From Phallusia mammillata (Eukaryota; Chordata; Ascidiacea; Phlebobranchia; Ascidiidae), in NCBI GenBank assembly GCA_003260075.1, contig QLIY01000450.1:62795-126794 (forward strand): a DNA stretch of 64,000 nucleotides. The letters run 5' to 3'. Below are positions 36,395 to 51,300 of the stretch, one piece after another. Made by a program: the position numbers and the translations under genes. The notes beneath the pieces are model-generated. The model was not told the origin of the DNA. It made no database searches and was given only the letters and a program-made list of their open reading frames with translations. Numbering within the stretch: the stretch's first letter is position 1; each line of letters starts with the position of its first letter.

Positions 36395-39300
36395 GTGCGA
36401 AGATCAATCGACGCATTGATGATTTTGCGGTTTAATACAATATGATTGGTTCAATTTTCGGACTGAATGAACTTAGGTGAAAAGCTCCAAAAGATCTTAG
36501 GCAGGAAACATCGAATCTACCTGCATTAAAAAGAATATTTTTGCAACAAAGTAGAACCTATGTAGTCGCAATGTTACTGATAAAGTCAAATAACCACGAA
36601 AATGATCCACTTATATCAAAAGACAGTAAACACATCAAAAACCAAAAACGTTTTGCTTGAAAAGGTGTTTCGGATTTTTTTGCCTAGAAAAATAACTTAA
36701 CTCAACTCATTCAGGACTTAAAGCTTTTGAAAACAAAAGCCTCAGCAGTGTTGCAGTTACAATGAAACTTGGTGCAAGGGAACACGTTCACAACGTCCAA
36801 GTCATAGGGCGAGTGGGAGTGGTTGAGATTCAGCACACCTTCAATAAAGGGGGAGAAATGCCCCATCTCAGTAAGTTCTGAACCCTTATAAACTTCACAT
36901 GAATTACTTTAGATTTAATCTTCGTTATTTTAGGAGCATTGGCCAAGAACTTCCTCTCGTCAGCCGAACATCGGTTTATACTAAGCGTTATTTCTATGCG
37001 ACCTCAAGGCTTGCATGTTCAGTTGGCCTCATTTTATACAGCCCGATCATCTTGCAGTCCCAAATCAATCAAGGATAAAAGTAAGATTTCTGTAGCCTTA
37101 AATTGAGTAAAAATGAAACAAAGTTTAGTTGACATCGTGTGCTGCGGAAAACTTGCACTATTTACGTTTTAGAATCGAGTCAAAATTATACAAACTTAAC
37201 AAGCATTTAATCCATAAAGCGCATTTAAAACTCAAATTTGTAGTTTTTTGCATTCAGAATATATGGCAAAAAACTCCATTCTAAAAGTTGACACATTTTG
37301 TCGTTTTATATAAGCTTACTACCATGTTTTTGTTTTTGTGTGATAATTAATATGTGACAAAAGTTCGAAAAAAAATAGTTTAGTACTTGCGTAATCACGG
37401 TGATAAACCACTGCTCAAACCCCAAACATAACAGAAGGTCCAACTAAGGTGCTATACCAGCGATAAACCGAAGTCCAAAACTTGTTGCCCGCTTTACGAA
37501 CCTGGTAGTTTATCTAATCAGCCTAATAATTGCCTTCCCAGTCCCACCTAACGCAAACCATGTGACCGTGTTGAGCGGTGATCGCGTGAAGCTGAAAGCA
37601 GAGATCAGACAGGGCGTCAACTTGACGTTTGATTGGAATTTTTGCTTTTTCGAACGAAGGAGGTCGACGCCTCATCTTGAAGCGGATGGTTCGTGCGTCC
37701 CTGCACCGATTAAGTGCACTGTTGATGAACAGGTAATGTGTGGTTTGACGATAATTTTGTGGTTGAATGCAGTGTGGTAATTTTTGTTGATTACAACATT
37801 TTAAGTTATAAGCTTAAAATTGAAAACATAGTATCACCTGTATACACAAACAGAAATTAGTAGCAAGTTTAATAAACAACAGAAAACTGTGTCAAATAGT
37901 TTCAATCATTAAACTTGTTTAAACCTGTGTGAAAGCCATAAATGGGCAATATATTATTTAGGCCATAAGTTATCCACAGCAAGTTTTTTCCGTGTTTTTG
38001 CTTTCGATCTGTTTCTGCAAATGCGCAAAAAACAATACGTTTTCTGCTTTCAGGTTATTCAGTTAAATAGGAGCCAAACGTGTCGAGTGTCAGTTAATGC
38101 TTCCAACCATTTCGGATCAGTGATGTCATTCATCTACGTCATCGCCGTGGCACCATTGATTAAAGATGTGCAAGTCAAATCGGCCACTTGCAAAGAGGAA
38201 AACTGCGCGTCCGACCGCTGGAACACACCGATTCAGTCAGCTCCGGTTCCCAACGATGCGAGTGCCATACCACAACTTGTACCTGTCGATGACAACATGG
38301 GCTTTCCAACAACGCAACCTCTTTTAAAGTTTGTAGGAGTTTACAGAACCGGAACAAAAGTTTGCTTTCACGTAAGATGTCAAAAGCTTTGCATCACTTT
38401 TTATTGTATTTAACATTTGATACATTTGCTCATACAAGGCGACTGTCAATCTGGTTGTGCGCTCTGGGACAAAAGCCAGAATCAGATTTGGAGATCACGA
38501 GTCAATGTCAATCGACCTAGGAGCACCAAACTGGAACACGAACATGATGATGTTAGGACGCAAGAAACGTTACATATATCCGTAAGATTTGAAGACATTT
38601 CTTTGCAAGTTGTTTCTGTCTTTTGTAAACAAACCGTTTCTGTTTCAGTTCCACGCAAAATATGACTCGATTTCAGCCATATCGCATCGATGACAACTCA
38701 CCCGGAGATTTCGCTTCTAATAGTGGGTTTTTATCAAGTAAACATGGGTAAGACAACAATATCGCATATGGTGGTCTCTTTAGTAGCTATACAATTTTGT
38801 TATTTAAAAAACAATAATATAACGAAACGTATAAAAGACAATTCAGAAGCAAGTGAGGTAACAAGTTTCGCCCGATTAAGACGAATTTTGTCATCAGGGT
38901 AAACTTCACGACTTGTTATTCTGAATACTGTACAATGAACATCTTCTTTTCCCACATTTACAAAAAGTCTGGATTCTACGTTGTTGATGTACAAGTAAGT
39001 CCTTGCTTCATGTAAACCGGCGTTCCCCGCCCATAAATCACCAAATTTCATTCACCTGTGCAAAAAAACAGCCCTGCCAGTAGCTTTCCCAAAACAAAGT
39101 GTTTCACACAATTTATGCTGTTAGGTATCCAACTCGACTTATCAGATGTCTGCTCGAGTCGAGGAAGCGATTCGAGTTATTGGAGATGCAAAATCTACTG
39201 ATACCTTAATATGCGAAGCGTTGGTCAGGACTGGCGATCTAACATCGTAGGTGTTACTGTGCACTTAAGTTTTAAAATAATGAAAGGCTAATGCGCAAAT

Positions 39301-42300
39301 TCAGCTAAAATCTTTGTGTGGCAGAATGGCAGTTCGTGGTGCAAAGGGTGTCAGATTTGTGTGGACGGTTGATCGACGTGATGACTCTCTCAACCCGATT
39401 GACCCGAATGAATTACAGCTGTCTGCTCATTGGTAAGATGGTTTCACCCAATGACAGCAAAACTCTTATTTGCATCATCTAGAATGTTCACTTAACATAA
39501 TCGTTTTGTTTTGTTCAGGAAACGTATTGACAAAAAGCAGAAACCATCGCCACTCGATTATACTTTCGACCGACCAGGAGTTTACTTTGTGCGAATCATC
39601 GAATCACAACGTTACAACATCGAGCAGGAGTTCTGCCTCATTTTTGTTGAGGAGGAAATTGATGATGTCACAGTCGCCATCCAACCCGACGTCCGTTACG
39701 TCACCGTTGGTGAAGTCATACGTATCAGCGTTACGGTCGAATTTGGTTAGTCACAAACAATTAATTTTGAAAAATAATGTTTTTGTAATACTAAATGAAG
39801 ACAGCTAATTTATCTGTATTTTTCCCAGGCTCCAATTTCACTGTCTCGTTATCTGTTGGAAACTTTACAAACACAACCACGGAACGACATGACGCTCCGT
39901 ATTCTGAGATGTTTACATTCATGTAAGTTAGCCGAAACTTGTATAGAAAAAAATCTCATACACACCTTCCGAAAATTGCCACATTTTACAGACCTAACAA
40001 AATCAACTGCCAGCAAGTGAAAGTACGAATTCAAAATTCCGTGTCACTGATCGACAGAGTCTCGAAAAACAGGATATGTAGCGAAGAAACACTGTCAGAT
40101 CTTAGTGTTGTTGCTCCTGCAGAACTGGAAACTGGACAGCGGGCAAATATTATTGTCGCTGTGCAAAGGTCAGTATCATGTACAAAATGTTTGTGTTTGT
40201 ACACACAAATAAATAAATATATATTTGTTTAGTGGAAGTAATGTTGAAATTAGCCTGGAGGTTACATGCTTTCTGGGATCAGTTCTAGTGTCTTACAAGA
40301 ATTCAACAGGCTCCAAGACAGGTAAACAAGTTTCACTCCCATTAAATTTTGCGGCAACTAACTTGAATTGTCCATAGGGCCATCGATTTTTAATTTCACA
40401 ACGAAGCCTTTTCGCCGTTCCGGAATTTTCCGGGTGGTGGCCCGCGCTAGGAACCACGTTCCCACTGACAAGCGACACCTGGTGGAAAGCACAATCATTA
40501 CAGTTGGAAGAAGAATCAGAAGCCTTTCGTCGTTGCGCGTCGCTCGATTCAATACATCGCTGGTTCTAAATAATCAGAACAACACTATTGTGGCCATTGT
40601 AAATGGTAAGTGAATAAATGAAAGAGTGTGGCAAATAAAACAAAACCTTGGGACTTACCGGTAATAACATTTAATGTCAATTTGAGGTGAACCAGATAAC
40701 TCTACCGGCATACTATACAAGTGGGAATATCCAGGGGTCGGTGGAATGCGCATAGTCTTCGAAACCGCTTCCTCTGTGGCAAAGCTTTTACCGCAATGCA
40801 ACACGACTGGCAGCGAGTGCTTGATCAACTTAACAGCCACGTCAGGAATTAGCAGCGCTCGGCATGTGATGACAATTGTTAATAGTGAAGATGCCGAGCA
40901 GTTAATGGAGCATCCTGTCACAGTAGCCCTGGACGAACTGTGTTATGTCAAGGTCGATTGTGTGACACGCCATGAATCAGAAACTGGGTGTCGAGGTACC
41001 GCTATAGCGTTTTCTAGTTTTTTTTTCTATTTTTAGACATTTATTTATTTATTACAGTAAAGTTTGCCGGAGATGCCAGCGTGAATTACTCATTTTACAA
41101 CTCAACGATCAAAATTTCCCACGCGTTCAAATCGCCTGGTCTGTGGCCAATCTTTCGCGAAGTCATTTACAGCAACGGAAGTTCAAGCACCTTAACTTCG
41201 TATGTTTCGGTCCAACAAAAAGTGGCAGATGCAAAATTGAAGGTGAGCTAAAAACGTTTGATTTGTTTTAATCTATGTCTTTAATAGGCTAATATGACAT
41301 CTCTTTTAAATCACACAAATAGCTAATATAATAACTAATAATTCTCTACCCACATCAATCTATGGCTGATTCGTTCTTGACATTATACATAAATTTACCG
41401 TATGGTGAAAATCTCATGTTTTAATTAAGGGTGAGACTTTGGTTTACTTGGATGCGACACCTACCGGTGAATGGAGGGCTTCGGCTAAGCAAGGCAGTCA
41501 TCTAATCTTCCAATGGATTGTAAAGCGAAAAAACGCCCCGGCCCATCTTACACAAACAACCAAAGTATCATGCGAACGAGAGGTAAATTACTTACAAAAA
41601 TCATCACTCGCAAATAACTATCACTACCTTATGCTCAACTGAATGTTGATTATTTGGCAGTTTGCTTATCGCTTTACCCAAACCGGATTGTACGAAGTGA
41701 TATTACTAATTCATAATGACATTAGCAGCGTCAATGCATCACTGACAGTTGAAGTCAGACACTCAGTAACCCATTTCATTGTTCAGGTATGTTTACCAGT
41801 AATGCCTTACCGAACTACTTGGTTTACCTTTTTAATTTCTATTTGTCATTTACCAGGTCGAACCAGTTTACTTGGGGGACGTATCCGTTTTTTATCTCAG
41901 CGCAAATCTTACTAAATCATTCACTTTAACTGTGCGTTGGGAAGAATCCGAACAGGCTAAATCGTTTACGCGGGATCAGTTATTCGTAGCTAACAACCAA
42001 CAGACTAACTCTAGGTAAACCTCGTCTCGTGTGAACATAACCGGTTGTACAACTTTTAATGTTTTAAATCTTTTTAGCTGGTCTCGATACGTGTTGAAGC
42101 ATTTATACAAATCCAGCGGTCAACACCAATTCCAATTCACGTTTGATTGGTTGGCCGGCAGCGATTTTGCCACACGTGACATTATCAACTATTCCAGGGT
42201 GTATGACGTGGCACGCAACCCGCCGTATACAGTTGCAATAAAACATGATCATGATGATGAGATTCTAACAGAACCATGTAAGTCAAAACCAGATGAACTT

Positions 42301-45300
42301 TTGTTTTTTCATAAACTTTCTTTCATACTCAATCGGCAAATAAACCTTTCGACGTCTCTTTTGGAGCGTCTTCATCATTTTGTTGCAATTGTACTTTTTA
42401 ATTGTAGACCACGTTGAAGTGGGTGAAGCAGTTGTTGTGGAGTTGACAACAAACAAGCTGGCTAAGTATTTAAACTGTCTTGTGTTCTATGAGCACAAAA
42501 TCCATCATAACTTTTCTCGAAACTTCGATGACGCCCATGCGGGTGAGGTTTACAAAATCAACTTTAACGCAACCGAACCAGGTACATTGCCTTGTGATAA
42601 ATCTTTACTGTAATTCTGTGACTGATCAGTATCCTCCTACAGGTTCATATCGAGCCAGAATATCAGCGAAACCCGGCAATCTTGTCACCACTGTGCACGT
42701 CGTTGCGTTTCACCACATTTCCAAACTAGTTCTTGATAACCCAACGATGACAACCGATATCACCCCAAATATAGTCAAGTACGAATTGTCAGCGAAAAAA
42801 CAAAAAAACATGCTATCAAATACTGATTTACACTTTATTTTACTTTCAGACCGGTAAAAAAATGTGAAATGCGCCCACTTAGATTTACTGTTGATGGTCA
42901 AGCATATGCATGCGCACCTGTGTTGCTAACGGCTCATAGCAACGGGCACAACGTGACATTCCGGTTTCAAATTCGAAACACCTTTGCTGGCTCGAATTTC
43001 GTAGATCTGATAGAAGCTAATACTACTAGCAACGGATCTGATCCCACACATATCAACAATATTGCAAGTTTGGAATATGTTTTTAGACGTAAGTATCGCC
43101 GTAAAAAGTTCTGTTCAACCAATATTTAATTAAAGTATAATGCTACTCAAATGTAAAGTCACAAACTTTTGGAGTATGTGGAATTAAAATGTATTTAACA
43201 ACCGGTTCATACAAAGATAAATCTGTTAGTCCATGTGAATAGTAATTTAACGTTTGAGCAATATGTCATGCCAATATAAGCGGTTATCTGTGTTACGAGT
43301 TCGAAATTGTAAATTTAGTTTTGGCACTTTTGCTATTTTGCCTTATAATGTGTATAAGTTAACCGAGTTACTATCCGATTTACAATCAAACCTCCGCCGG
43401 TTATTAGGTGAGGGTGCTTACAACATATCGGTGTCAGCTTTTACTGTGGACGATCACGACGAAATGCATGAAGTGGCTTCGACAAGAACCTTTTTACCAT
43501 TTCTTTTTTACGCCGAATCGCTTCCTTCGGTTTATCTTCCAAAAAGTTTTTATGTGGTGGAACGAGACAGCCCAATTAACATCGAGTTAATTAAGCGAAT
43601 TCCTGAACAGCTACTTACAGTCAATTGGAAAATGGTGGAAGCGCATAAGACGTATTACGATGCTGGTATGTTCTTTTTTGGGATTGGTTCTATTGAATAA
43701 GACACTAAAGATGCTTTTTAGCGAAATTAATTTGTTTTTACAACACAGTCAGTGCCAACACTGATTTCAGCCTGGAAATATTTCCCGAACTTGTGATTTA
43801 TAAAATGAAAGGTGGAAATCGTGGCGACAATGGCAATAGAATAGGGAAAGATTCCCAGAATAAATTTACCAGGATTTGTTTCGGTAAAGTTATATACATG
43901 TGGCTTTTTTGTTTGAAGGCTACATTATGAATCAACACACTTATCGGTACAAAGGAAGTTTCACAATCCATGTGGAGGCATACAACAGAATTGGAAAGAC
44001 AACATTACCAACGCGTGTTTTAGTCCAAGAACGTTTACACAGTAAGTGTGTTAACTACTTTTTTATCATGTGCAGAAAATATCATTTTGTGGATTTAAAA
44101 CTTGCATATTTGTTCTATAGGCGCAACTTTAGCCCTAACAGAGAAGGTGTTCTCCACCAATGAATGGATGAGGATAAACGTCGATGCATCTCCACCTAAC
44201 GCAGGCTGGAAATACAATTGGAGTTTCGTAAACGTTGAACGCAATCTAACTATTCACAAAGTTTTCTATAACAAACCTGACGCCACTAACACCTTTACCG
44301 AATCGGGCAGGTAGGATCATGCTTAATTATTATTTCTCGTTTTCAGTACTTCATATGTTAAACTATCAATATTGAGCACATTTATCCACTCAAAAATATT
44401 GGCGTCTAATTATTCGAACTTTAGCTATACAAGCATTTTTGCTTTGAAAATTAAAATGGCGACTAAAAACGTATTGGTCAATAAGTATCGGAACCGCTTT
44501 GCGCACTAATTAAATACGGCACTTAAAACTGTTTTTCGTTTGGTGTTTTCAATGTACACTAGCGTTATCTTTGTGTAACGCCTCTTTTTACCACATTTGC
44601 CTAAAGGTACCTCGTACAAGTCACCGTGAGCAATAACCTCAACGACGTCACATCGAACTCATGCAACATCACATTACTCGACCTTATCGAACCTTTCTAC
44701 ATAAAAGCCCCAAAGGCTGTTCAAGCTGGTAAAACGTTCACGTAAGTTAATTTCAGTGTTTACGCCGTTTTAAAATTCAGTGTTTACGCCGTTTTCGTGG
44801 AATCAATAGCGATTGTATTTTGAACTTATTTGATGTACAGGGTGGAGTCTGCATTGTACAATATGTTTGCCAAAGTTCCGGATGCAAGCAGACGTTGGAC
44901 TTTCGGCGATGGCACAGAAGTTTTGAACAAGTCATCCACTGAACACGTTTACACAAGGTAAGAGTTTGCATAAGATTAACATCGTTTAATTAACCTATTC
45001 ACTCGTCAATAAAACGATTATTGAGAGATTTTTTCTGTTTGTAGCACTGGGATTTATACTGTGACGCTTTCTGTATGGAATTCTCTGAAGAATCTCACAG
45101 AACAGTGGAAAGTTTTTGTCACTCAAGCGGAGTGTCCACTCCCCGATGCAACACTTTCTACAATTCCGTCCCAAACAGTAAGCCCCTTGTTGTTAACTGC
45201 AATGATTCCTTTAAAAAGGGTTGGTCTGACCTGACTTTTTTGCTGTTTTTTTTGTACTTGTTGCATACCCTTTGCATCGTTGCTATGCTTAAAGACATTT

Positions 45301-48300
45301 CTAATTATATTTGCTTTCTAGTCGCGTTCGCAACATTTGTACGTTGAAGCATCTGTTGATTTTGATTGTCCTCAAGTTAAATCGATCGAGTACTTGTGGA
45401 AAGTCAGGCGAAGATGGACGTCGCTTACATACTCGAATCCGATATACAACAGCACTGAACAGATTCTGCACCTTCCCCCTGGCTTGTTAGATTACGGAAT
45501 ATATGAAATATCATTTAACGTAAGTTTCTGAACCAACATGTTGTTTTGTGCACAAAAAACAATCCTAATCCTTGATTTATCTTTTGCCACCCTTTCATAA
45601 TTTTAGTCTGATTTTTGTCCTATTTGCGATTTATTTATGTTGAACAGGCAACGCTCGTGGGTACTGTGCTTTTTGCAACTGCGAACTCTCTTGTCCGAGT
45701 TGAACCAGCAAAATTGGTGGCGGTCATCGATGGCGGAACAGAGAGAAAAATATCACGTCAACAGGATCTCAACATTGACGCTTCTGGAAGCTTCGATCCT
45801 GACTACCCCCAGCAAACAAATTTCAAGTAAAAGTGGTTAATATTTTTTGCAAGTAAAACCATAAAATGTTTCAATCAACAGACAGCCTGAAATGCAAATT
45901 CTGGACTAAAAGCCTTCTACTTGTTGTGGAAAAATATTTATTTTTGCGGTCGTTGATATTTTTAGATTTTCGTGGGAATGTCACGTTCTACATTCGCGTG
46001 GAAAGTCGTGCTTCCGTGATCTTACCAATCAACCTAGTGAAAGAGCGTTTCAACCAGTGGCAACACCGATGCAGCGGATTGCATCAGATTTTCCCAAAGG
46101 AATTTTATTTAACCAAAGCGTGCTAAATATCCCTGGTCGTTATCTAAGCGAAGAATCGGATACTTTTGTTTTTGTGGTAAATTTCCTGCAACGCATAACT
46201 GATATGTTGCAACAAATGTATAGCAAACTTTTCTTTTTCTTAGGTAAATATAAGCAAAGATGGAAGATTACCCAATTACGCAACTCTTGTTGTCAAGACG
46301 ACCAGTGAAGACGATGTTGCTAAGTAAGTGTTCGTGTTTTGCATGAAGATCCAAGTTCCGTTAAGTAACATTAATGTATCTTAGTGTGGGAATCCGATGT
46401 CCTAGCTGCCACCAATCTTCAATCAACCCACAACGAGAAACGTTAATGTTTGCTAAATGCCATAACTGCAAGGGCGGAACCGTGAAATACTCATGGACCA
46501 TCAGTTTGGTTGACGACGGAGCTGACGTGATACGAAATGGTATGACAAAAGTAGTGTTTTCAGTGTAACTAATCGAGTCGGGTAAAGCTCATGAATTCCA
46601 AATTTCGTAATTTGTTTTGAATTTTCTTCCTTAGAGTCATCTGACTGTGTACCCCCCAGTGGCAAAGGATGGCTTCCATGGTTATCTAATTCGACAAGCA
46701 ATGGTAAGCAACTATTTCTGTTTTCAATTTCATTTAAGCTTTATGGAATGTAATTTTCTGTCAGAGTCACTGTCATTGTCGGATGTGAATGAAGCCTTTC
46801 TAAACCAGTCAAGTGGTCCACAGAACAAACCAGAGCATCGTGAGTTTTGTTGTTGAATTTAGGCATTGTGCTATCTGCCGTGTATGTTAAGTCCGACGAA
46901 ACTGTTTACAGACGACGAAAATTTTACTGGAGTTCTTCCATCTCACGAGTTTAATGGACGCGAATTGACCGGAAACGGATTTCAGCAAGATGACGGAATA
47001 AATCTCAATCCAAGTATGGCCATTAGTTCTTCGTGGGAGGATCTAGGCCAAGGTTGTGTTGTTCACTATTGTAAACCTTGTTATAACTATATGGAAATTT
47101 TAACATTTGTTCTTGTAAAGATTTTCCTGATGCCTCATTCGACCAAGATAGTTTTCAAGATCCTTATGGCAGCTATCAAGCCTATGGAAACGATCTTGCA
47201 CAACTTTACAACGCAATGCCGTTTGGTGAGTGTACTCCGACAACTTATAGCAAAAGGCGTAAAAAACGGCAATATTAAACAGTTAGTTCGGTATAGGTAT
47301 GTATGAAGATAGAAGACAAGCAGGACCATCTCCAAGAGAATCTGATCCCGATGAACACACAACTGGCGGTAGAACAATCCAAAATGGTATATTCGGTAAG
47401 CATTTTAGGATTTAAATTAAAGCAATACAGTATACATTATAATACTCCCCCCCCCCTAGAAGACAAGCAGGACCATCTCCAAGAGAATCTGATCCCGATG
47501 AACATACAACTGGCGGTAGAACAATCCAAAATGGTATATTCGGTAAGTTTTTAAAGATTTAAATTAAAGCAATACAGTATACATTATAATACATCGATAT
47601 CTGGTCCTTTTTGAGTCAATTTTGCACGCGTAAAATTGTGTCGAATAGAAGATATTTAAGCAACCACTTTGCTTTTAGGATTTAACACCGACCGATTGAG
47701 GACTTCAGGAGCTCCGGTTTTCACTGGAGGGGTGGGGTTGAGCTTAGATATGTTTCGTAATAGTGGACGACACTCACCTATGACTGGATTAAGTACTGCT
47801 CGTAACCCTGCACCCGACAAACTTATGAGCGCGAGTGCAATGAACAATCTTCCTTTGGACATGCATTATCAGGTATTGTAATACTGAAGTAAAATTGCAT
47901 GGATTTAATGCAAAAAAATAGTTTTTCGTTTAGGATCTGGCGAGGCGTGTAGACTAAATAAATGGGCGTATCGGTAAATAGATCTTTAATAAACACTTTA
48001 GATTAATTGATATAAATTTTGGCCACATCACATATGCTCTGTTGTACATGTTAGCATTTTGCATTTCTTCATGTTTAATACCAATATTGGTGTGTAGGAT
48101 TATGTCAGTGAGAAAAGGGATTTTGATGAAATGGCGCGGGTTCCTAATGTATCTGGTAATGAAAACAGCGGGAAAGTGATCGTGCTTAGAAGCAACAAGT
48201 TTCTAGAAGGAAGAACATATGCTATAACAGCCGACGTTACTCATCGTTCAGGTAAACAATCATTTCAAACATTTAACACATTACAACAGCTCTGAATTAT

Positions 48301-51300
48301 CGGTGTTTTGCGCAGAATCAGGTGAAGTTTTAAAACGAGGAAGCAGCACTTACTATGTCCACGTGATCAGAGGTCCGAGTATGGGAAGCTGCAGTGTCGT
48401 GGCGAAAAATGATGGGAAAAATACTCACCACGTTCACTGCATGGGTTGGAAAAATGTTGGCCGTAAAACATCTGACCCAACCACAATGGTAAGGCAAAGT
48501 TTATTTTTATATAACAGTCAACCTTAAGTTAATCGTGTTCCAAAGAATGATTGGGCGGCAGAAAACAAACAACTTGTTTTAAATTTAGGACAAAACTATA
48601 AACTATGAAATTAAGTACAGTCTGGGACCGCACGGCAAAAAGAGGACGTTATATTTTGGGTCAAATTACGAGAGGTCTTTCACATTGCCGGAGTCGGATG
48701 AAGAAGGTATAAACCTTGCTGATTGTAAATGACCATTCAAGGTCCATATTTTACTGTCTTTTGTCTACCGAATTTTAGTGTACGTTCACGTTACTGTGTA
48801 CAACAGTGCGGGAGTTTCAACCAAAGTGTGTTCCTTTCCGGCCAACATAACCAGTACAAAGTTTTTGGATTTACGGGATAGGCTGGACTTGCATCAAGTG
48901 TGAGTAACAATCGTAGCCTATACCTAAATAAATCTTTGCGAAAACATTCAACCAAATGTCGTTACTTTTGATCAGGTATCTTCTGGCTGTTGGAAACACA
49001 AGTCAACTTTATCACCTGATGTTACGCGATGATGATAACGCTATACTTGGTCTTATCAATGTAATACTAGATTTAATGCCAGAAGTAAGTATTTTTATTG
49101 TTTATTACCTTAACAACTAAAATAGATATCTAAAAAAATTGCCTGATCGAAATTTCGTTATTCTTTTAAAGGTTGCGAAGCTTCAACAGCTAAGTGAGTC
49201 TTCAATAAAATATAGAAACATAGTTAAAGAAGTGACCAGCAACTTGGTGAATGCTCTTTCCAACTTCCGCTGTCTTCGTATGACTGCAAGTTGCGACATG
49301 CTCGAGGCGTTATCGCGAATTTTAAAGTATCGGGATTTTATGGACGACAACGCAGTAATTCATGCTGCTAATCTGCTATCCGGTGTCCTGGCTAGAAGCA
49401 AACTGTTGGCCAACGACGAAACACGACTACCAGGAAACCGAACATTGGCAGTGTGGAATCAAATCGGTGAGAAGCTGGTACTTTTACAAGAAGAGACAGG
49501 CCAATACGTTTATAAAGAACAAAACGTTTCAAGAATCATTATTGTAAAACCCCAGCAGCAAGTAAAACCTAACAGAGAACACATTTAGGCCTGTGTTCTT
49601 GTTTACTAAGGGACTTCAAAAGCAGTGGTAGTGCGCAATCTCTTAATGGAGCTAATGGTGTTTTTATCGCCCAAAATATTAGGACTTGGTTTATGCAATC
49701 AAAAAACTAATAGAATCTTTCTTCAAATCGCTTCAAAAAGCGGTAACTTGTTGTTAAAATAGTTTTATTTTTGCCAGGTGATGAAATCTCGAAGTCTGGT
49801 GTTGTAAATGAAATCATGAAAAACGCGATGTCGGCACTCAGTCACATGATTTCATTCAATGCGACGTTACGGGAAAAAACGGGGGAGGAACATCGACGGC
49901 GAAGAAGTTTCAATGGTGAAAGTGATGTCAACAATCTCATTGCAAATGTCGAGGAAAGCTTACGTGACTTCTATTTAGGTAAGTGAAAGATGTTATTGTC
50001 TTAACTAGCAGTTCTCAGACTAGGGTATGCGGTCCCTTAGGGCAAGCTATTTAATCTTGCTATGAGAAGTGGGAAAACCAGCTATTGTTTTTTTTTTAAT
50101 ATACATGATGCTTTCACGAGTCTTTGAGATATTGACAAAAGGACCGTGATGAAAATGAAAGATTAAGAATTAATTTTAAATTAATTGTTGTAATTGTATG
50201 TACTTAGTCATGTGTGTTTTTCTCTGTGTGTGTTGTTTTTATTCAACTTGTATTGTTGTGTTTAGATCGGGTCAAATATAGAACCATGATGTTTGGTCCT
50301 TGCCGAGCACATTCTGATCAACTGCACATGTTGGTACAATTGGCAAATCGGTCAATAACTTTCAATACCGGTTAGTATATCAAAACTACATTGCATATTG
50401 GGAATATGTTTCATTACCTTCCGCATTTCAGACGAAGAAGCAACAGCGGAAGCAGAGTTCCCCCCAGAATCATACAAAAAGAACCGTACATTGTTTCAAA
50501 CTGCAATTGCGTACACGAATACAATTCCGTATAGATCTGATAAGAACGTTTCAACAGAGGTATGCAAAAAATTGTCTTTTCCGAAACAACGGATTTGTGT
50601 GAAAACTTGACAAATTGTTTTAGATGAGCAATGGCGCTATTTCGATGTGGGTTATGGATGAAAAAAGTGAAGAGGTGCATGTCAAAAATCTTCGGGAGCC
50701 AATTACTATTGTTTTACCCACACGAACGGAAAAGGTATATTTGTACAAAAACATTTCTGCGTTTTGCCCCGAAACCCCAAAGCCACTGCAAAGTTTTTTT
50801 TGTATTTTCTTGCAGAGAAACACTTCCCAATTATTTTCAAACAAAGTCATGCAAAACAAACTGTCACAACACGATTTCTATGTGCATGACGTCGACAGCA
50901 TTACGTGGCACATCAGTTTGAACCTTGACGAAACTTCAAAGAGGTAAATTATCTAGTAGTTTGCGACCCTTGTGTTTAGAATCAAGCAAAAGTCCAATTT
51001 GTTTGTTTTCCAGACCCTTTCCAGTCGCCATCACACTAACCGATCACCCATTGGCTGCCGACTATCCACTAAACGACACACAGATTGTCACTAGAGCGAC
51101 ATTGCCCAAATTGTCTCGCACAACTGACAAAACTGGTACGCAAATAATTGCAATAGCCAAGTTAAAAAATGCAGCGTTAAAAAAATTCGCTTACTTTTTA
51201 GGCGTTTGGAAAGATAAGCATAATCCGTTTTTCCGCAGGCAAAAACCACAGTGTCAAGTTTATGCTAAAACCGGGGTCCTTGCTGGCACCGGGACGGTTT

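Larger units (their letters stand above)
45322..50559 (+). other. PKD1: PKD1 exons 35-54: REJ region
   Basis: Exons 45322-45519, 45648-45826, 45966-46176, 46244-46323, 46385-46539, 46635-46703, 46765-46839, 46912-47052, 47121-47225, 47309-47386, 47679-47872, 48098-48251, 48316-48488, 48589-48706, 48779-48899, 48976-49084, 49172-49466, 49778-49978, 50266-50370, 50432-50559. REJ hallmarks are DGGTERKISRQQDLNIDASG with SFDPDYP, then KFSWEC, CHNCKGGTVKYSWTI and SGEVLKRGSSTYYV. Exons 40-45 encode a less conserved, polar insertion typical of this region. Confidence 0.8.

Noticed and set aside
43359..43407. Extra PKD1 exon reading LNRVTIRFTIKPPPV
   Set aside because: It would require a 30-base intron afterwards or a stop; joining 43088 directly to 43408 keeps the frame and gives REGAYNISVSAF, a typical repeat end.
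46866..47306. 146-codon plus-strand frame as a separate gene
   Set aside because: Parts of it coincide with PKD1 exons 42 and 43 only in the first portion; the frame continues through a donor site, and the spliced model fits phase on both sides.
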